DNA from: Candidatus Parabeggiatoa sp. HSG14
GTDB lineage: Bacteria > Pseudomonadota > Gammaproteobacteria > Beggiatoales > Beggiatoaceae
Length of the DNA: 54,080 bases
Assembly (NCBI GenBank): GCA_030378085.1
Contig: JAUCGK010000003.1
Span: 1-54,080, forward strand
Direction: 5' to 3'
In this document: positions 18,749-26,743 of the stretch, piece by piece
Layout: each line of letters opens with the position of its first letter
Numbering within the stretch: position 1 is the stretch's first letter
Made by a program: the position numbers and the translations under genes
The notes under the pieces: generated by a model
Told to the model about the DNA's origin: nothing
Databases searched by the model: none
The model's input: the letters and a program-made list of their open reading frames with translations, nothing else

Positions 18749-19930
18749 TTAGCGTACCTCCAAATCTGCTTGAGTTACTCTTTGCAAGCTTTCTTTATCG
18801 TAAACTCTAGCAATAACTTGGCCCTTATTGGTTGTTCTTATGCTATGTCCTAATCGAAAAAGTATTGCCTCTTCTTCACTGTCTTGAGAAACTTGTTGGA
18901 AAGCGGTTACACAATCCCAACTATGCGTTGTGGCAAAAACTTGAACGTTTAAATCCTTGGCCAGTTTGAAAATGAGTTCCCATACTTTGGGTTGCACTGT
19001 GTAATGTAGGCCATTTTCAAATTCATCTATGAGTAAAAACCGGCCTTTTGCTTGTACGAGATAAAGGAAAAGTTGCAAAATTCTCCTGATTCCGTCACCA
19101 TAACTCCTCAGAGGTTCTAGCTGTTCTTGTCCTTTGAGTTTAACGAAAGGTTTCCGTTCAGTCCCACTACCACTTTGATTTACGTTTCTGAAGGTTAAGC
19201 CTTCTACTTTCGGATCAATCAACTTTAATCCTTCAATCACCTGCTGACCATGAGTTAAGAAAATATCATCCCAAATAGCGGCTAACTTACTCAGTGGAAT
19301 AAAATCAGTTGGAACATAATTGCTGATTAATTTTAAGCCCATTTTCTGTAATTCTAATTGAGCTAACTGATAATCGTCATGATCATAAGATTGGAAATCA
19401 AGCCAAGTTTGTAAAATGCCAGGCGGATCAAAGCGTGAGGCTACCGTTGGTTTTTCAAGTTGGTAGTTCTTCGTTATTATTTTCAGTGATTGCCTTACCC
19501 CCTCATAAGTTTTGAGGGCGGCTTTTTCCAATTCTTTTCTAACACGTCGACGTAGAATGATATCCTCCAACTCTTCAGCACTTTTTTCCAACATGAAGTA
19601 AGTCTGTTTCATCTTGACATATTCAGTTTGATCAGTATTCCCTATATAAATTTCTTCTCCATTTTGAGAGAATGATCGGTTGGTAAAGAAATTTTCTACC
19701 GACAATATGCCTTCACCATTAGTAATATCTTCTAATTCATCATGTTTTTCAAGAACTTCTTCAAGCAACAGCGGGGAACCCAAAGACTCATAAATACATA
19801 ACGCTTCCAAAACAGTACTTTTACCAGCATTGTTCTTGCCTACAATGAGGTTAACTTGTCCTAATTGAGGGATTTCCAAATTTTGTAACAGACGAAAATT
19901 TTGGATTTTGAGATTATTTAATTGAGGCAT
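18749..19930 (-). CDS. OLD/RecF-type ABC ATPase, partner of the DUF3226 protein
   Basis: A 393-residue ATPase. Walker A is GKNNAGKST at residues 31-39, preceded by the typical IQNFRLLQNLEI start of SMC/RecF-like ATPases. Walker B is LLIDEFENGLH near 299 and a conserved His follows in ATTHSWD. There is no C-terminal TOPRIM, which is instead supplied by the adjacent gene. The start is firm: GAGAGGATTTTA precedes the ATG. It probably senses phage or damaged DNA and controls the nuclease partner (inference from OLD and PARIS systems). Confidence 0.85.
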   Translation of the reverse strand: MPQLNNLKIQNFRLLQNLEIPQLGQVNLIVGKNNAGKSTVLEALCIYESLGSPLLLEEVLEKHDELEDITNGEGILSVENFFTNRSFSQNGEEIYIGNTDQTEYVKMKQTYFMLEKSAEELEDIILRRRVRKELEKAALKTYEGVRQSLKIITKNYQLEKPTVASRFDPPGILQTWLDFQSYDHDDYQLAQLELQKMGLKLISNYVPTDFIPLSKLAAIWDDIFLTHGQQVIEGLKLIDPKVEGLTFRNVNQSGSGTERKPFVKLKGQEQLEPLRSYGDGIRRILQLFLYLVQAKGRFLLIDEFENGLHYTVQPKVWELIFKLAKDLNVQVFATTHSWDCVTAFQQVSQDSEEEAILFRLGHSIRTTNKGQVIARVYDKESLQRVTQADLEVR

Positions 19931-19999
19931 TAAAATCCTCTCTTAGTTTGTGGTTGTAAAAAAAAATGGATATTACCGCATAAGAGCAATGCTTGCTTC

Positions 20000-20657
20000 C
20001 TACGAGCTTGTTAGATTTTGTATATTTTCTATCCACTCTCTAAATCTCGGACATTGTAATAATATTGTATCAAGACCAATATCTTCAACAATACTATACC
20101 CGTGAAAAACTTTGTCATAATGTTCATTGTATTGACTGAAAATATTACTTATTCTTTTTGAAGGAGCTGTTTCTTTAGAATTGTTTATCTCTTCTACTCC
20201 ACCACAACTATTTATTATTTCTTCAAATTTTGTTCTAGCACTCGCTTCAGAAAAATATTCTTCATAATACGCTGGTTTACTGAAAAGTAGGGTTTCAAAT
20301 TCATATTGCTGTATATAAGGTACTAATTTTTTACTTTCAAATAAATGACTAATTTTTTAACTCTAGCTCACTTGCGGTTAATTGTTGATTAATATCAAAG
20401 CCATATAAATCATAAAATGTTGTCACATAATCAAAATTTGGCAATAATTTAGAAAGTTCACTTCTTATTCTATCTAAATTAACGCATCCTCCTTTATGTT
20501 TTGTTCCACACCTTTTGCGCTTTGTTGTAATAGTTATGGATGTGATTTTAATACCTTTTTCCCTAAAAAATGGCACCAATATTCTTTTACAGAACTCATC
20601 TTCTGTTTGTCCTTCTACAGAAATGGCAACTCTAATCATAAGTGGGTACTCCACCAA
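20000..20657 (-). pseudogene. DUF4276 protein with a one-base frameshift in an A run
   Basis: The first 102 residues (starting MVEYPLMIRVAISVEGQTED) run into a stop after ELELKN. The next frame then continues at once with typical DUF4276 sequence: LVPYIQQYEFETLLFS, later HYDKVFHGYS and CPRFREWIENI, to a stop at 20000. The break is in a run of six A (minus strand) at about 20357-20362; removing one A restores a 218-residue frame, a normal family length. This could be decay, a sequencing error, or slippage-based phase switching. The start overlaps the upstream ATPase gene by 26 bp. DUF4276 proteins are commonly encoded next to ABC-type ATPases. Confidence 0.82.
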
Positions 20658-21747
20658 TTAGGTTTTTTTGCCAAATTTCTCCTAAGCTATATTCTTCAAG
20701 CCAATCATCATATTTGTCTTTATCTAACCGTTTAAATACTGTGTGGTTATTTACTCTATCGACTACAACTATATCTTCAATATTAAAATTATCAGTAAAT
20801 GTGACAGACTGAGTCGAACAGATTATTTGTGTATTTATTGATACTTTTCTAAAGATACTCGCTAGAATATTTAAGGCAAAAGGATGCAATCCTAACTCTG
20901 GTTCATCAAGTAGAATAATTGTAGGCAGATGTGGTTGTAAGAGGAGAGTCGTTAAGCAAATAAACCTTAATGTTCCATCTGATAAATCATTTGCATCAAA
21001 GTATTCGTCTGTGTCCTTATGTTTCCATTTCAGTTTGATCGTCTCTTTATTATTACTTTCTGGTTCAAGAATAAAATCTTGGAAAAAAGGGGCGACTCTA
21101 GATATCGTTCGTATTATTTGGTTATAAGACTTTTGATGAGATTCTCGAATAGAACGAAGAAAAGCGGCTAAATTGGCTCCATCAGATGCAAGAACATCAT
21201 CATCATGTATATTACATGTTTGTTTCATTCTAGCACTAACACTTGTATCATGAAAATGATAGACCTTCCAGTCTTGTAGATACCTTACAATATGTCCCTC
21301 TATTGAACTAGAAGATGCCCTACTTGGAAGTTTGGAATTGCTCCCGCCAGCATTTTGCAATGAATGATTTTTTGTCCCACCACTATATCCCTTTTTTTCA
21401 GCTAAAGAATAAGTTTTTTCACTTTTAAAAATCAACCTATCATTGACATCTGTTATTAGTGTTGCTGCATAACCATTTGGGATAAACAATAAATCAAAAG
21501 TAATCTCATCTGTCATTTTTTTGCCAAAGTGAAGCAGCCTATTTGCACCGCCTTGCTCGGCTGTGTATATCGGCAAATCTTTGTCAAGGATTTTTTTTAT
21601 AAATTTAAAGAAATTTATGAAATTACTCTTCCCAGCACCATTAGAACCAATAAGTATGTTTAATGCTGTTAATTTTAGGTTTGCATATTTGATGGATTTA
21701 TAACCATTTATTTGTAATTGGTCTAATCTACCTAATTTTATTGACAT
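20632..21747 (-). CDS. AAA/ABC-type ATPase associated with DUF4276
   Basis: A 371-residue RecF/SMC-like ATPase. Walker A is GSNGAGKSN at residues 34-42, the ABC-signature-like motif is LSDGTLRF, and Walker B is IILLDEPELGLHP near 274. The C-terminal tail (GEIWQKNLIGGVP) is typical of ATPases paired with DUF4276 proteins. It overlaps its partner, so the two are coupled. Together with 18046-19930 this gives two adjacent ATPase-effector modules. The likely role is anti-phage defence; the molecular trigger is unknown. Confidence 0.83.
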   Translation of the reverse strand: MSIKLGRLDQLQINGYKSIKYANLKLTALNILIGSNGAGKSNFINFFKFIKKILDKDLPIYTAEQGGANRLLHFGKKMTDEITFDLLFIPNGYAATLITDVNDRLIFKSEKTYSLAEKKGYSGGTKNHSLQNAGGSNSKLPSRASSSSIEGHIVRYLQDWKVYHFHDTSVSARMKQTCNIHDDDVLASDGANLAAFLRSIRESHQKSYNQIIRTISRVAPFFQDFILEPESNNKETIKLKWKHKDTDEYFDANDLSDGTLRFICLTTLLLQPHLPTIILLDEPELGLHPFALNILASIFRKVSINTQIICSTQSVTFTDNFNIEDIVVVDRVNNHTVFKRLDKDKYDDWLEEYSLGEIWQKNLIGGVPTYD

Positions 21748-21997
21748 AATTCCTATCTCTGTTTACTTAATAATATTATCTAGGTTCTTGTGAATCTAAC
21801 ACTATTCTTGAGCCGCCGTGAGGTCAATTCCAATAGCAAGTTAGAATTAATTTTACTCTGACTCCAATTATTTATTAGTTTGTGGTTGTGAAAAAAAATG
21901 GATACTATCGCGTAAGAGCAATAGCATCCATCAAATGACTTAATTGAACCTGCCTACATGAGATTCTATTTCATGAGTGGCATGTATTTAAGGGAGT

Positions 21998-22228
21998 CTA
22001 AAGATTTATGGCCAAAAGACTAGCAATGTAGGTATGTTGTTTATTGATTCGTCTTGATATTTTACCTTCTAAATTACCAGAAAGATACTCATATTTAGGT
22101 GGATATTTTAAAGGTTCTAATTTTATCATGTCTAATAACTTATTCACCTTTGATTTTAAAGCGCTGGCAGCTATTTTTTTAGCATCTTTTTGAGCTTGAG
22201 GAGAAAACAGTAGTTGATACATAGTCAC
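21998..22228 (-). CDS. Txe/YoeB-like toxin, C-terminally truncated
   Basis: The N-terminal and middle parts fit the Txe/YoeB mRNA-interferase family: LLFSPQAQKDAKKIA at the start, PPKYEYLSG in the middle and SRRINKQH near residue 58. Family members continue with a strand such as HRLVY and end with the catalytic region (RYHY or MWTHYE). Here the sequence goes off into TYIASLLAINL and stops at residue 76, so the catalytic C-terminus is absent. It overlaps the antitoxin by ATGA. Probably an inactive remnant that still keeps the pair arrangement. Confidence 0.75.
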   Translation of the reverse strand: MTMYQLLFSPQAQKDAKKIAASALKSKVNKLLDMIKLEPLKYPPKYEYLSGNLEGKISRRINKQHTYIASLLAINL

Positions 22229-22443
22229 CAGTCCAATTTATTTTCAGTCACGTAGTTTTCTATGGAATCTTTAGAAGCTTTTATTATACTTTCTTCCATT
22301 CCTTTTATACTTTTTAAATATTCATCATCTGTCTGATAAATTGCTTCGTCAAGTATTTCAATTTCGCTTTCTGAGAAATGATTTAAAAGCCACAAAAACT
22401 TATCATTTATGCTATCTTCTATTTTTAATGTGATGGTTTGCAC
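22225..22443 (-). CDS. Antitoxin of the Txe/YoeB-like pair
   Basis: A small acidic 72-residue protein (starting MQTITLKIEDSINDKF) directly upstream of, and overlapping, the toxin gene. The start is GTG at 22443 behind an excellent AAAGGAG site. I see no recognisable PHD/YefM signature, so assignment rests on position, size and charge. It would neutralise the toxin and repress the operon in a normal system; with the toxin truncated this may be residual. Confidence 0.72.
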   Translation of the reverse strand: MQTITLKIEDSINDKFLWLLNHFSESEIEILDEAIYQTDDEYLKSIKGMEESIIKASKDSIENYVTENKLDW

Positions 22444-22729
22444 AATTGACTCCTTTTATGATACTAACATTGTTCTTGAACTACCAAAGATTACAATGCC
22501 CTAAGCGTATACACCCAGGGCTGGGCAAGAAAAGCGAAAGTTAATGCCAAATGTTGAGCGGCACTTTCCAAGAACGTAAATTGGTAACGAGAACGCCTTG
22601 TTATCTTGGGCGATACCGCAAGGGGAGCGTTTCATCAGGATAACATTCCTCTTCAACCATACGGTTTTTTGCGTTGGCTACAAGGATTAGTTAGAATTAA
22701 TTTTACTCTGACCCTAATTATTATTATGA

Positions 22730-23068
22730 TTAGCTGGTAGCAAATTCGGTATAGGCTCGTTTTTGAGAAGGATAAAAGGCTAAAACAATATTTTCTTTGG
22801 GAATGTTGGCACGTAACAAGTCGGTGGCTATACCAGCTTCTGTCCAGTCTTCTTCTATCCATATTTTATTGTTTTTGAAACGAATATACAAAAATGGCGT
22901 ATGAACTCGATTCTGTCCACTCCATCCCACCCGAAACATCATATATCTATCATGTTCTGCATCGAAAATGATATGGGATTCAACCCCCTTTTCTGTTCTA
23001 TCGGTTAAACGAGCATGTTCTTGCAAAATTTCCATCACTAATGAACGGTATTGGGCTAAGTTATCCAT
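22730..23068 (-). CDS. xisI: XisI-like protein (fdxN element excision controlling factor family)
   Basis: 112 residues with the usual XisI pattern: an N-terminal helix (YRSLVMEILQEH), HIIFDAEHDRYMMFRVGW in the middle, HTPFLYIRFKNNKIWIEEDW and a C-terminal LLRANIPKENIVLAFYP. It follows and overlaps XisH by 13 bp. The name comes from Anabaena nitrogen-fixation element excision, but such pairs are widespread and often multicopy without that element. The actual role here is unknown; a defence or toxin-antitoxin-like role has only been guessed. Confidence 0.9.
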   Translation of the reverse strand: MDNLAQYRSLVMEILQEHARLTDRTEKGVESHIIFDAEHDRYMMFRVGWSGQNRVHTPFLYIRFKNNKIWIEEDWTEAGIATDLLRANIPKENIVLAFYPSQKRAYTEFATS

Positions 23069-23472
23069 TGACTTATCTCCTCTGATTCCAAATCGACAAC
23101 AATTAATGGTATATGATGTAATTGCACTAAAAATTGGACAATTTTTCTTTGGAAAGCGGATTGATGGGCATTGGTATCAATGGCAATATAAAGCCGATAT
23201 TCAGGTGCTTGTTTGGCAATTAAAGGTAAATACATCATATATTGTCCAAAAGCTTCTTTGAAATCTTGAATTGGGGATGCTTTGATAAAACTTTTACATT
23301 CAACAATTATTTTATCATGATTTTTTTCCACAGCAATGACTCGTTCTGCACCTAAATCCGCATAAACAAATTCATTATTAAATTCAATGGTGTACGGATC
23401 ATCTGTAATCGTCCAACCATCCTTGATTAAAGCCGTTTTCACTGTCTCATGAATTATATCTTTGGCACTCAT
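23056..23472 (-). CDS. xisH: XisH-like protein, PD-(D/E)XK fold
   Basis: 138 residues, normal XisH length. The pattern AKDIIHETVKTALIKDGWTI, then YADLGAERVIAVEK, then IIVECKSF matches XisH and carries a nuclease-like Asp...Glu-x-Lys arrangement. It forms an overlapping two-gene unit with XisI. The ATG at 23472 follows an A-rich leader. No fdxN element, recombinase or nitrogenase gene is present, so a role in programmed excision is not supported here. Confidence 0.9.
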   Translation of the reverse strand: MSAKDIIHETVKTALIKDGWTITDDPYTIEFNNEFVYADLGAERVIAVEKNHDKIIVECKSFIKASPIQDFKEAFGQYMMYLPLIAKQAPEYRLYIAIDTNAHQSAFQRKIVQFLVQLHHIPLIVVDLESEEISQWIT

Positions 23473-23555
23473 CGTTATTAACTTTTATTTATAGGTGTTT
23501 TCATAAGTCAGCGAGCGTAGGGTGGGCTTCGTTACACGAAACCCACCGCAACCGT

Positions 23556-23653
23556 TAGCGCGTAGGTTGGGCTGACGATAGGAAGTCCAACATTTCGGAG
23601 CAACTATTGACTTTGAATGTTGGAGTTCGCAAGGGAACGAAACCTACGTGCTA
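23556..23653. mobile_element. 98-bp repeat (family F), second copy
   Basis: Nearly identical to 12800-12897, with the same length and the same ends TAGCGCGTAGGTT and AACCTACGTGCTA. It is preceded by GCGTAGGGTGGGCTTCG-type repeat sequence. Here it lies between the XisH start and the ParB-like gene and breaks no gene. Confidence 0.82.
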
Positions 23654-23722
23654 CGCTTGCTAATTGAGGGGGGCCTAAGACGAAATTTTTGGATTTTAAT
23701 ATTATTGAATTGAAGAAATTTA

Positions 23723-23744
23723 TAAAAAAAAGCCTTTTGGCTTG
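23723..23744 (-). terminator. Intrinsic terminator downstream of the ParA/ParB-like operon
   Basis: On the minus strand AAGCC-AAAA-GGCTT is followed by a run of T. It lies about 60 bp after the stop of the ParB-like gene, so that two-gene operon probably ends here. Confidence 0.72.
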
Positions 23745-23805
23745 AGAGCTTTGGGGCTTTTTGTTGGAAATTGTGATGGGTATAACAAATTTTTCTTTAC
23801 GCTTG

Positions 23806-24372
23806 CTAATATTTTTGTTTATAAGTCCTTAACCAACGTAAAACTCTTCTAACTTTAAAAATTTCTTGTACTTGATTAAAATTAGAAAAGGGGCGATTTT
23901 CAATAATTCTCGGAGCCGTTTTAGGTCCAATACCAATTTTAAATGAGCATAATTCACTAATTGTTCTAGTGTTAAGAAGAACTAAGAAATTATCAATATC
24001 TTCTGGTTCTATAGCAACCTCATTTAATTTTGATAATATAAGTACTTGTTCAAATACTTTTTTCGATTCTACCGGTTTGGAAGGAGAAATCAAAAAAACC
24101 CAAAGTTCTTTTAACCCCGCTAATTTTGCTGCCTCATAAATATTTTCTCCTGTTAATAGGCGATATTTATCATCCTTTTCAGTTACGCATGCAACAGGTA
24201 AAACGAAATTAAGTTGAGTATCTTTGAGATTCTCAGACATCTTACCAATTACTTTATTATTAAAGGCATTAGTATTTTCTTCCACAACCTCTATTTGACT
24301 CATAGATAAGAGATAAGGTTGTGTTTTTATACTTTCTCGAATTTTACCCATTTTTACACTCAAATTCCTCAA
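23806..24372 (-). CDS. ParB-like domain fused to helix-hairpin-helix
   Basis: 188 residues. The N-terminal ~110 resemble the ParB/Srx nuclease-like domain (KYRLLTGENIYEAAKLAG, where ParB has its GERR-type box). The C-terminal part carries a ComEA-like helix-hairpin-helix (KIGIGPKTAPRIIENRPFSN near residue 145), a nonspecific DNA-binding fold. The central HTH domain of true chromosomal ParB is missing, so parS binding of the normal kind is not expected. It overlaps the upstream ParA fusion gene by 29 bp, which implies coupled expression. It may bind DNA and stimulate the ParA partner, or help aim its nuclease domain; both are inference. Confidence 0.7.
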   Translation of the reverse strand: MRNLSVKMGKIRESIKTQPYLLSMSQIEVVEENTNAFNNKVIGKMSENLKDTQLNFVLPVACVTEKDDKYRLLTGENIYEAAKLAGLKELWVFLISPSKPVESKKVFEQVLILSKLNEVAIEPEDIDNFLVLLNTRTISELCSFKIGIGPKTAPRIIENRPFSNFNQVQEIFKVRRVLRWLRTYKQKY

Positions 24373-25732
24373 TCTTTTCCACTAATCTAGTAGTTAAAGT
24401 TTTTAGTGATTCAGCAACTTCCTTAGAAGTTTTAGGAGATTCTTTATCTTTTTCAGCAAACTGAGACATAGGAATATTTTCATGTGAAGCTTTTCCTACA
24501 CCAGTAGCACGCTTTATTGCTGGCAAAATTGGAATATCAGGAAAAGAATCTCTAACAAACTCTTCAACTGTTTTATTGAGATTTTTCCCATCAACCATCA
24601 TAGGTACTATGCCTAAAATATTACTACGTTGACCATTGCTATCTTTTTGTACTTCTTCCGCATTTCGAATAACATGTCTTATTCCATATACAGATAAATA
24701 TTCCATTTGCGAGGGAATAACAAGATATTGAGCAGCGTAAAAACCACACCATGTTAACGCATTACTTCCAGGAGCAGTATCAAAAATAACATATTGGTAA
24801 TCTTCTACAAATTTTATTAAACCCATATCAAGATATCTTAACACTGTTGGACCAGACGGTAATTCATTTTCTGTAGTCTTATGACTAGCAGGTAATACAT
24901 CTACTCCAAATAAATTTTCAATAGATTTACTAGAAACAATACAATTTCTATAGTCCTCAATCTCTCCGGCTTTATTTACAAATTTTATAAAATTTATAAC
25001 TTCTAAACGTTCATCTAGAAATTTATATATTTTCTTATGTTCTTCTGGAGTAGAAGCATTGTTTATTTCTTTAGCTTTATTAACACCAATCGTCAAACTC
25101 GCATTTGCTTGGTCATCTAAATCAACCACTAAAACTTTATTACCTCTCTTACTTAATTCGTAAGCAATATTAATGGCTAACGTTGTTTTACCAACACCAC
25201 CCTTAGAGTTGTGAATAGCAATAGATCGCATTTTAATACTCTCTAAAAAAAATGTTTTTATAAATTCAGCAATAGATTTTATGTCAGTAATGTCTTTTAT
25301 GTCAAACTGACTTTTTAGCTTGGTTTGCCCTTTTTTAAAATGATAAATTTCTACCAAAAATGGGTCTATTAATATACCAAACCTAACTCCTGAATACCGT
25401 AAATATTTATCAAGCTGCTGGCGAGCTGTAGCATTATTGATACGTGTTTTTGCCGTTTTTACTTCAACTAAAAATTTAATATTTTTGGAAGAATCTTCTA
25501 TAAAATAGTCTACCTTATCTGAGCTTTTTTTATGCGGAATTTTTATTTTAAATTGTGGTATCCATTTAGAAGAATAGCTATCTAAAGGCACTACAAGATT
25601 TAATACTTTTTGGACTAAATATAATTCCACATAAGGTTCATTGTCCCAATCTGAAGATAAAGTCATAAATTTAATAAAGTTGTCTGAAAATAATGGAGGT
25701 TGTAAATCACAAGAAGTTATTTTATTAATCAA
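24344..25732 (-). CDS. PD-(D/E)XK nuclease domain fused to ParA ATPase
   Basis: 462 residues in two parts. Residues 30-135 look like the N-terminal nuclease domain of type I HsdR proteins: KVDYFI (Asp75), FLVEVKTA (Glu90, Lys92) and a Gln at 105. From 168 there is a complete ParA/Soj ATPase: KGGVGKTT at 177-184, VVDLDDQANAS, and FDTAPGSNAL. MRSIAIHNSKGGVGK at 168 is where an ordinary ParA would start, and GAGAG precedes that ATG (25231), so a short ParA form might also be made. The full start at 25732 is TTG; ATG 25666 (MTLSSDWDNEP) is a good alternative. There is no ribosome site at either. It is followed by the overlapping ParB-HhH gene. I know no described system with this pair; a defence or mobile-element maintenance role is inferred. 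Confidence 0.82.
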   Translation of the reverse strand: MINKITSCDLQPPLFSDNFIKFMTLSSDWDNEPYVELYLVQKVLNLVVPLDSYSSKWIPQFKIKIPHKKSSDKVDYFIEDSSKNIKFLVEVKTAKTRINNATARQQLDKYLRYSGVRFGILIDPFLVEIYHFKKGQTKLKSQFDIKDITDIKSIAEFIKTFFLESIKMRSIAIHNSKGGVGKTTLAINIAYELSKRGNKVLVVDLDDQANASLTIGVNKAKEINNASTPEEHKKIYKFLDERLEVINFIKFVNKAGEIEDYRNCIVSSKSIENLFGVDVLPASHKTTENELPSGPTVLRYLDMGLIKFVEDYQYVIFDTAPGSNALTWCGFYAAQYLVIPSQMEYLSVYGIRHVIRNAEEVQKDSNGQRSNILGIVPMMVDGKNLNKTVEEFVRDSFPDIPILPAIKRATGVGKASHENIPMSQFAEKDKESPKTSKEVAESLKTLTTRLVEKIEEFECKNG

Positions 25733-26076
25733 TAATTAATTTTAAAATATAATAACGAAATGTAGAGTTGATAGAGGTACAAAACCCACCAATGCTCCCA
25801 CTATGTCAAAAAGTTATTGAGTTCTAAGTCAATTTTAACCTGTTGGTGTCCAACTCAATTTGGGGGCTAATTATACACGAAATCATCAGAAAAAAGCAAT
25901 CCCCTTAGTTTAAAAAAAGGGCATTTTTTAGTTTTTTATTAATATTCAATCAGTTATATTTAATTTAAGCGACTCTATCAGACTTAAACCATAATAAGTT
26001 ATTCAATTGGTAATTAGCAATTAGAATGAAACAGGGGAATGGAAAATCTTTCCTACTAGATAGTGAAGGGCACGTT

Positions 26077-26511
26077 TTATATACCTTTTTCGCTGAGTTC
26101 TTGCTTTACCACTTGCTCAGGTAACCAATTTTCAAGGATTAATCCATCAATATTTTGAAAATGTTTGATATTATCTGTAACAAGTGTCGCGTCATGGGCA
26201 AGCGCAATAGCAGCAATTAATGCATCGGTTTCACCAGTGGGGCGACCTTTTTTGCGAAGTGATGCCCGTATATGGCTATATTGTTCAGCACAGGCTTGAT
26301 TAAAATCGACAACGTTAACAATATGTAAAAATTGATAGACTTTTTCAAGATTTTCGTCTTTGCGTTGGGAGGTTTTTGCACCATATAAAAGTTCACCTAA
26401 AACCAAGGCATTGATTGAAACATGGGGTAGATAAGTTTTGAGTTTATTAGCAACAACCTGATTGCCATTGAAATAAGCAATGACAATATTGGTATCAAGA
26501 TGATAAATCAA
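26077..26511 (-). CDS. vapC: VapC-like PIN-domain toxin, intact
   Basis: About 144 residues, a normal VapC length. The PIN signature is complete: YHLDTNIVIAYF (first Asp), LVLGELLYGA (Glu), GETDALIAAIALAH (Asp) and LVTDNIKHF (final Asp). Such toxins cut tRNA or rRNA with Mg2+. TTG at 26511 or GTG at 26523 is preferred; a longer frame up to 26616 runs backwards through the antitoxin gene in another frame and is unlikely to be coding. It overlaps the 3' end of the antitoxin frame, as in normal vapBC. Its own antitoxin is interrupted by a stop, so how it is tolerated is an open question. Confidence 0.85.
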   Translation of the reverse strand: MIYHLDTNIVIAYFNGNQVVANKLKTYLPHVSINALVLGELLYGAKTSQRKDENLEKVYQFLHIVNVVDFNQACAEQYSHIRASLRKKGRPTGETDALIAAIALAHDATLVTDNIKHFQNIDGLILENWLPEQVVKQELSEKGI

Positions 26512-26743
26512 AGGTAATCTCACGAGGTAAATTCTTGTGGCGTTGTTCATCAATTTCGGCAAAAATTTTAGAAATACTCGGATCGTTCTGCCAAACACCA
26601 CAAAGTTGATCAACAAGTAGTTGCTGTTCCTGATAGGTGGGCATAATTGGTTAAATATTGACTATAATATTCATTCCATCTGGAATACCGGTTTGATGCA
26701 TTAATTCAATATGCCTTCCTTTGATAATGCCAGGTATATACAT
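26495..26743 (-). pseudogene. vapB: VapB-like antitoxin with premature stop at codon 31
   Basis: ATG at 26743 sits behind GGAGATAAGATT and starts MYIPGIIKGRHIEL, an AbrB-like antitoxin N-terminus. Codon 31 is TAA where the other copy has CAA (Gln), and the frame then continues open to 26495 (82 residues in all). A restart at ATG 26644 would give a 49-residue C-terminal piece (MPTYQEQQLL...), which might still bind the toxin but could not bind the operator. Confidence 0.85.

Noticed and set aside
22730-23472. XisH/XisI as evidence for a programmed excision element
   Set aside because: There is no XisA/XisF-type recombinase, nitrogenase gene or attachment-site pair here; such pairs are common outside that context.
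24344-25732. Reading the ParA gene as evidence for an integrated plasmid
   Set aside because: No replication initiator, parS-like repeats or conjugation genes are present, and the partner lacks the ParB HTH.
26512-26616. N-terminal extension of the VapC open frame (MLINFVVFGRTIRVF...)
   Set aside because: It reads through the antitoxin gene in another frame. The normal toxin start is at the TTG or GTG just before IYHLDTN, which gives the usual length and overlap.
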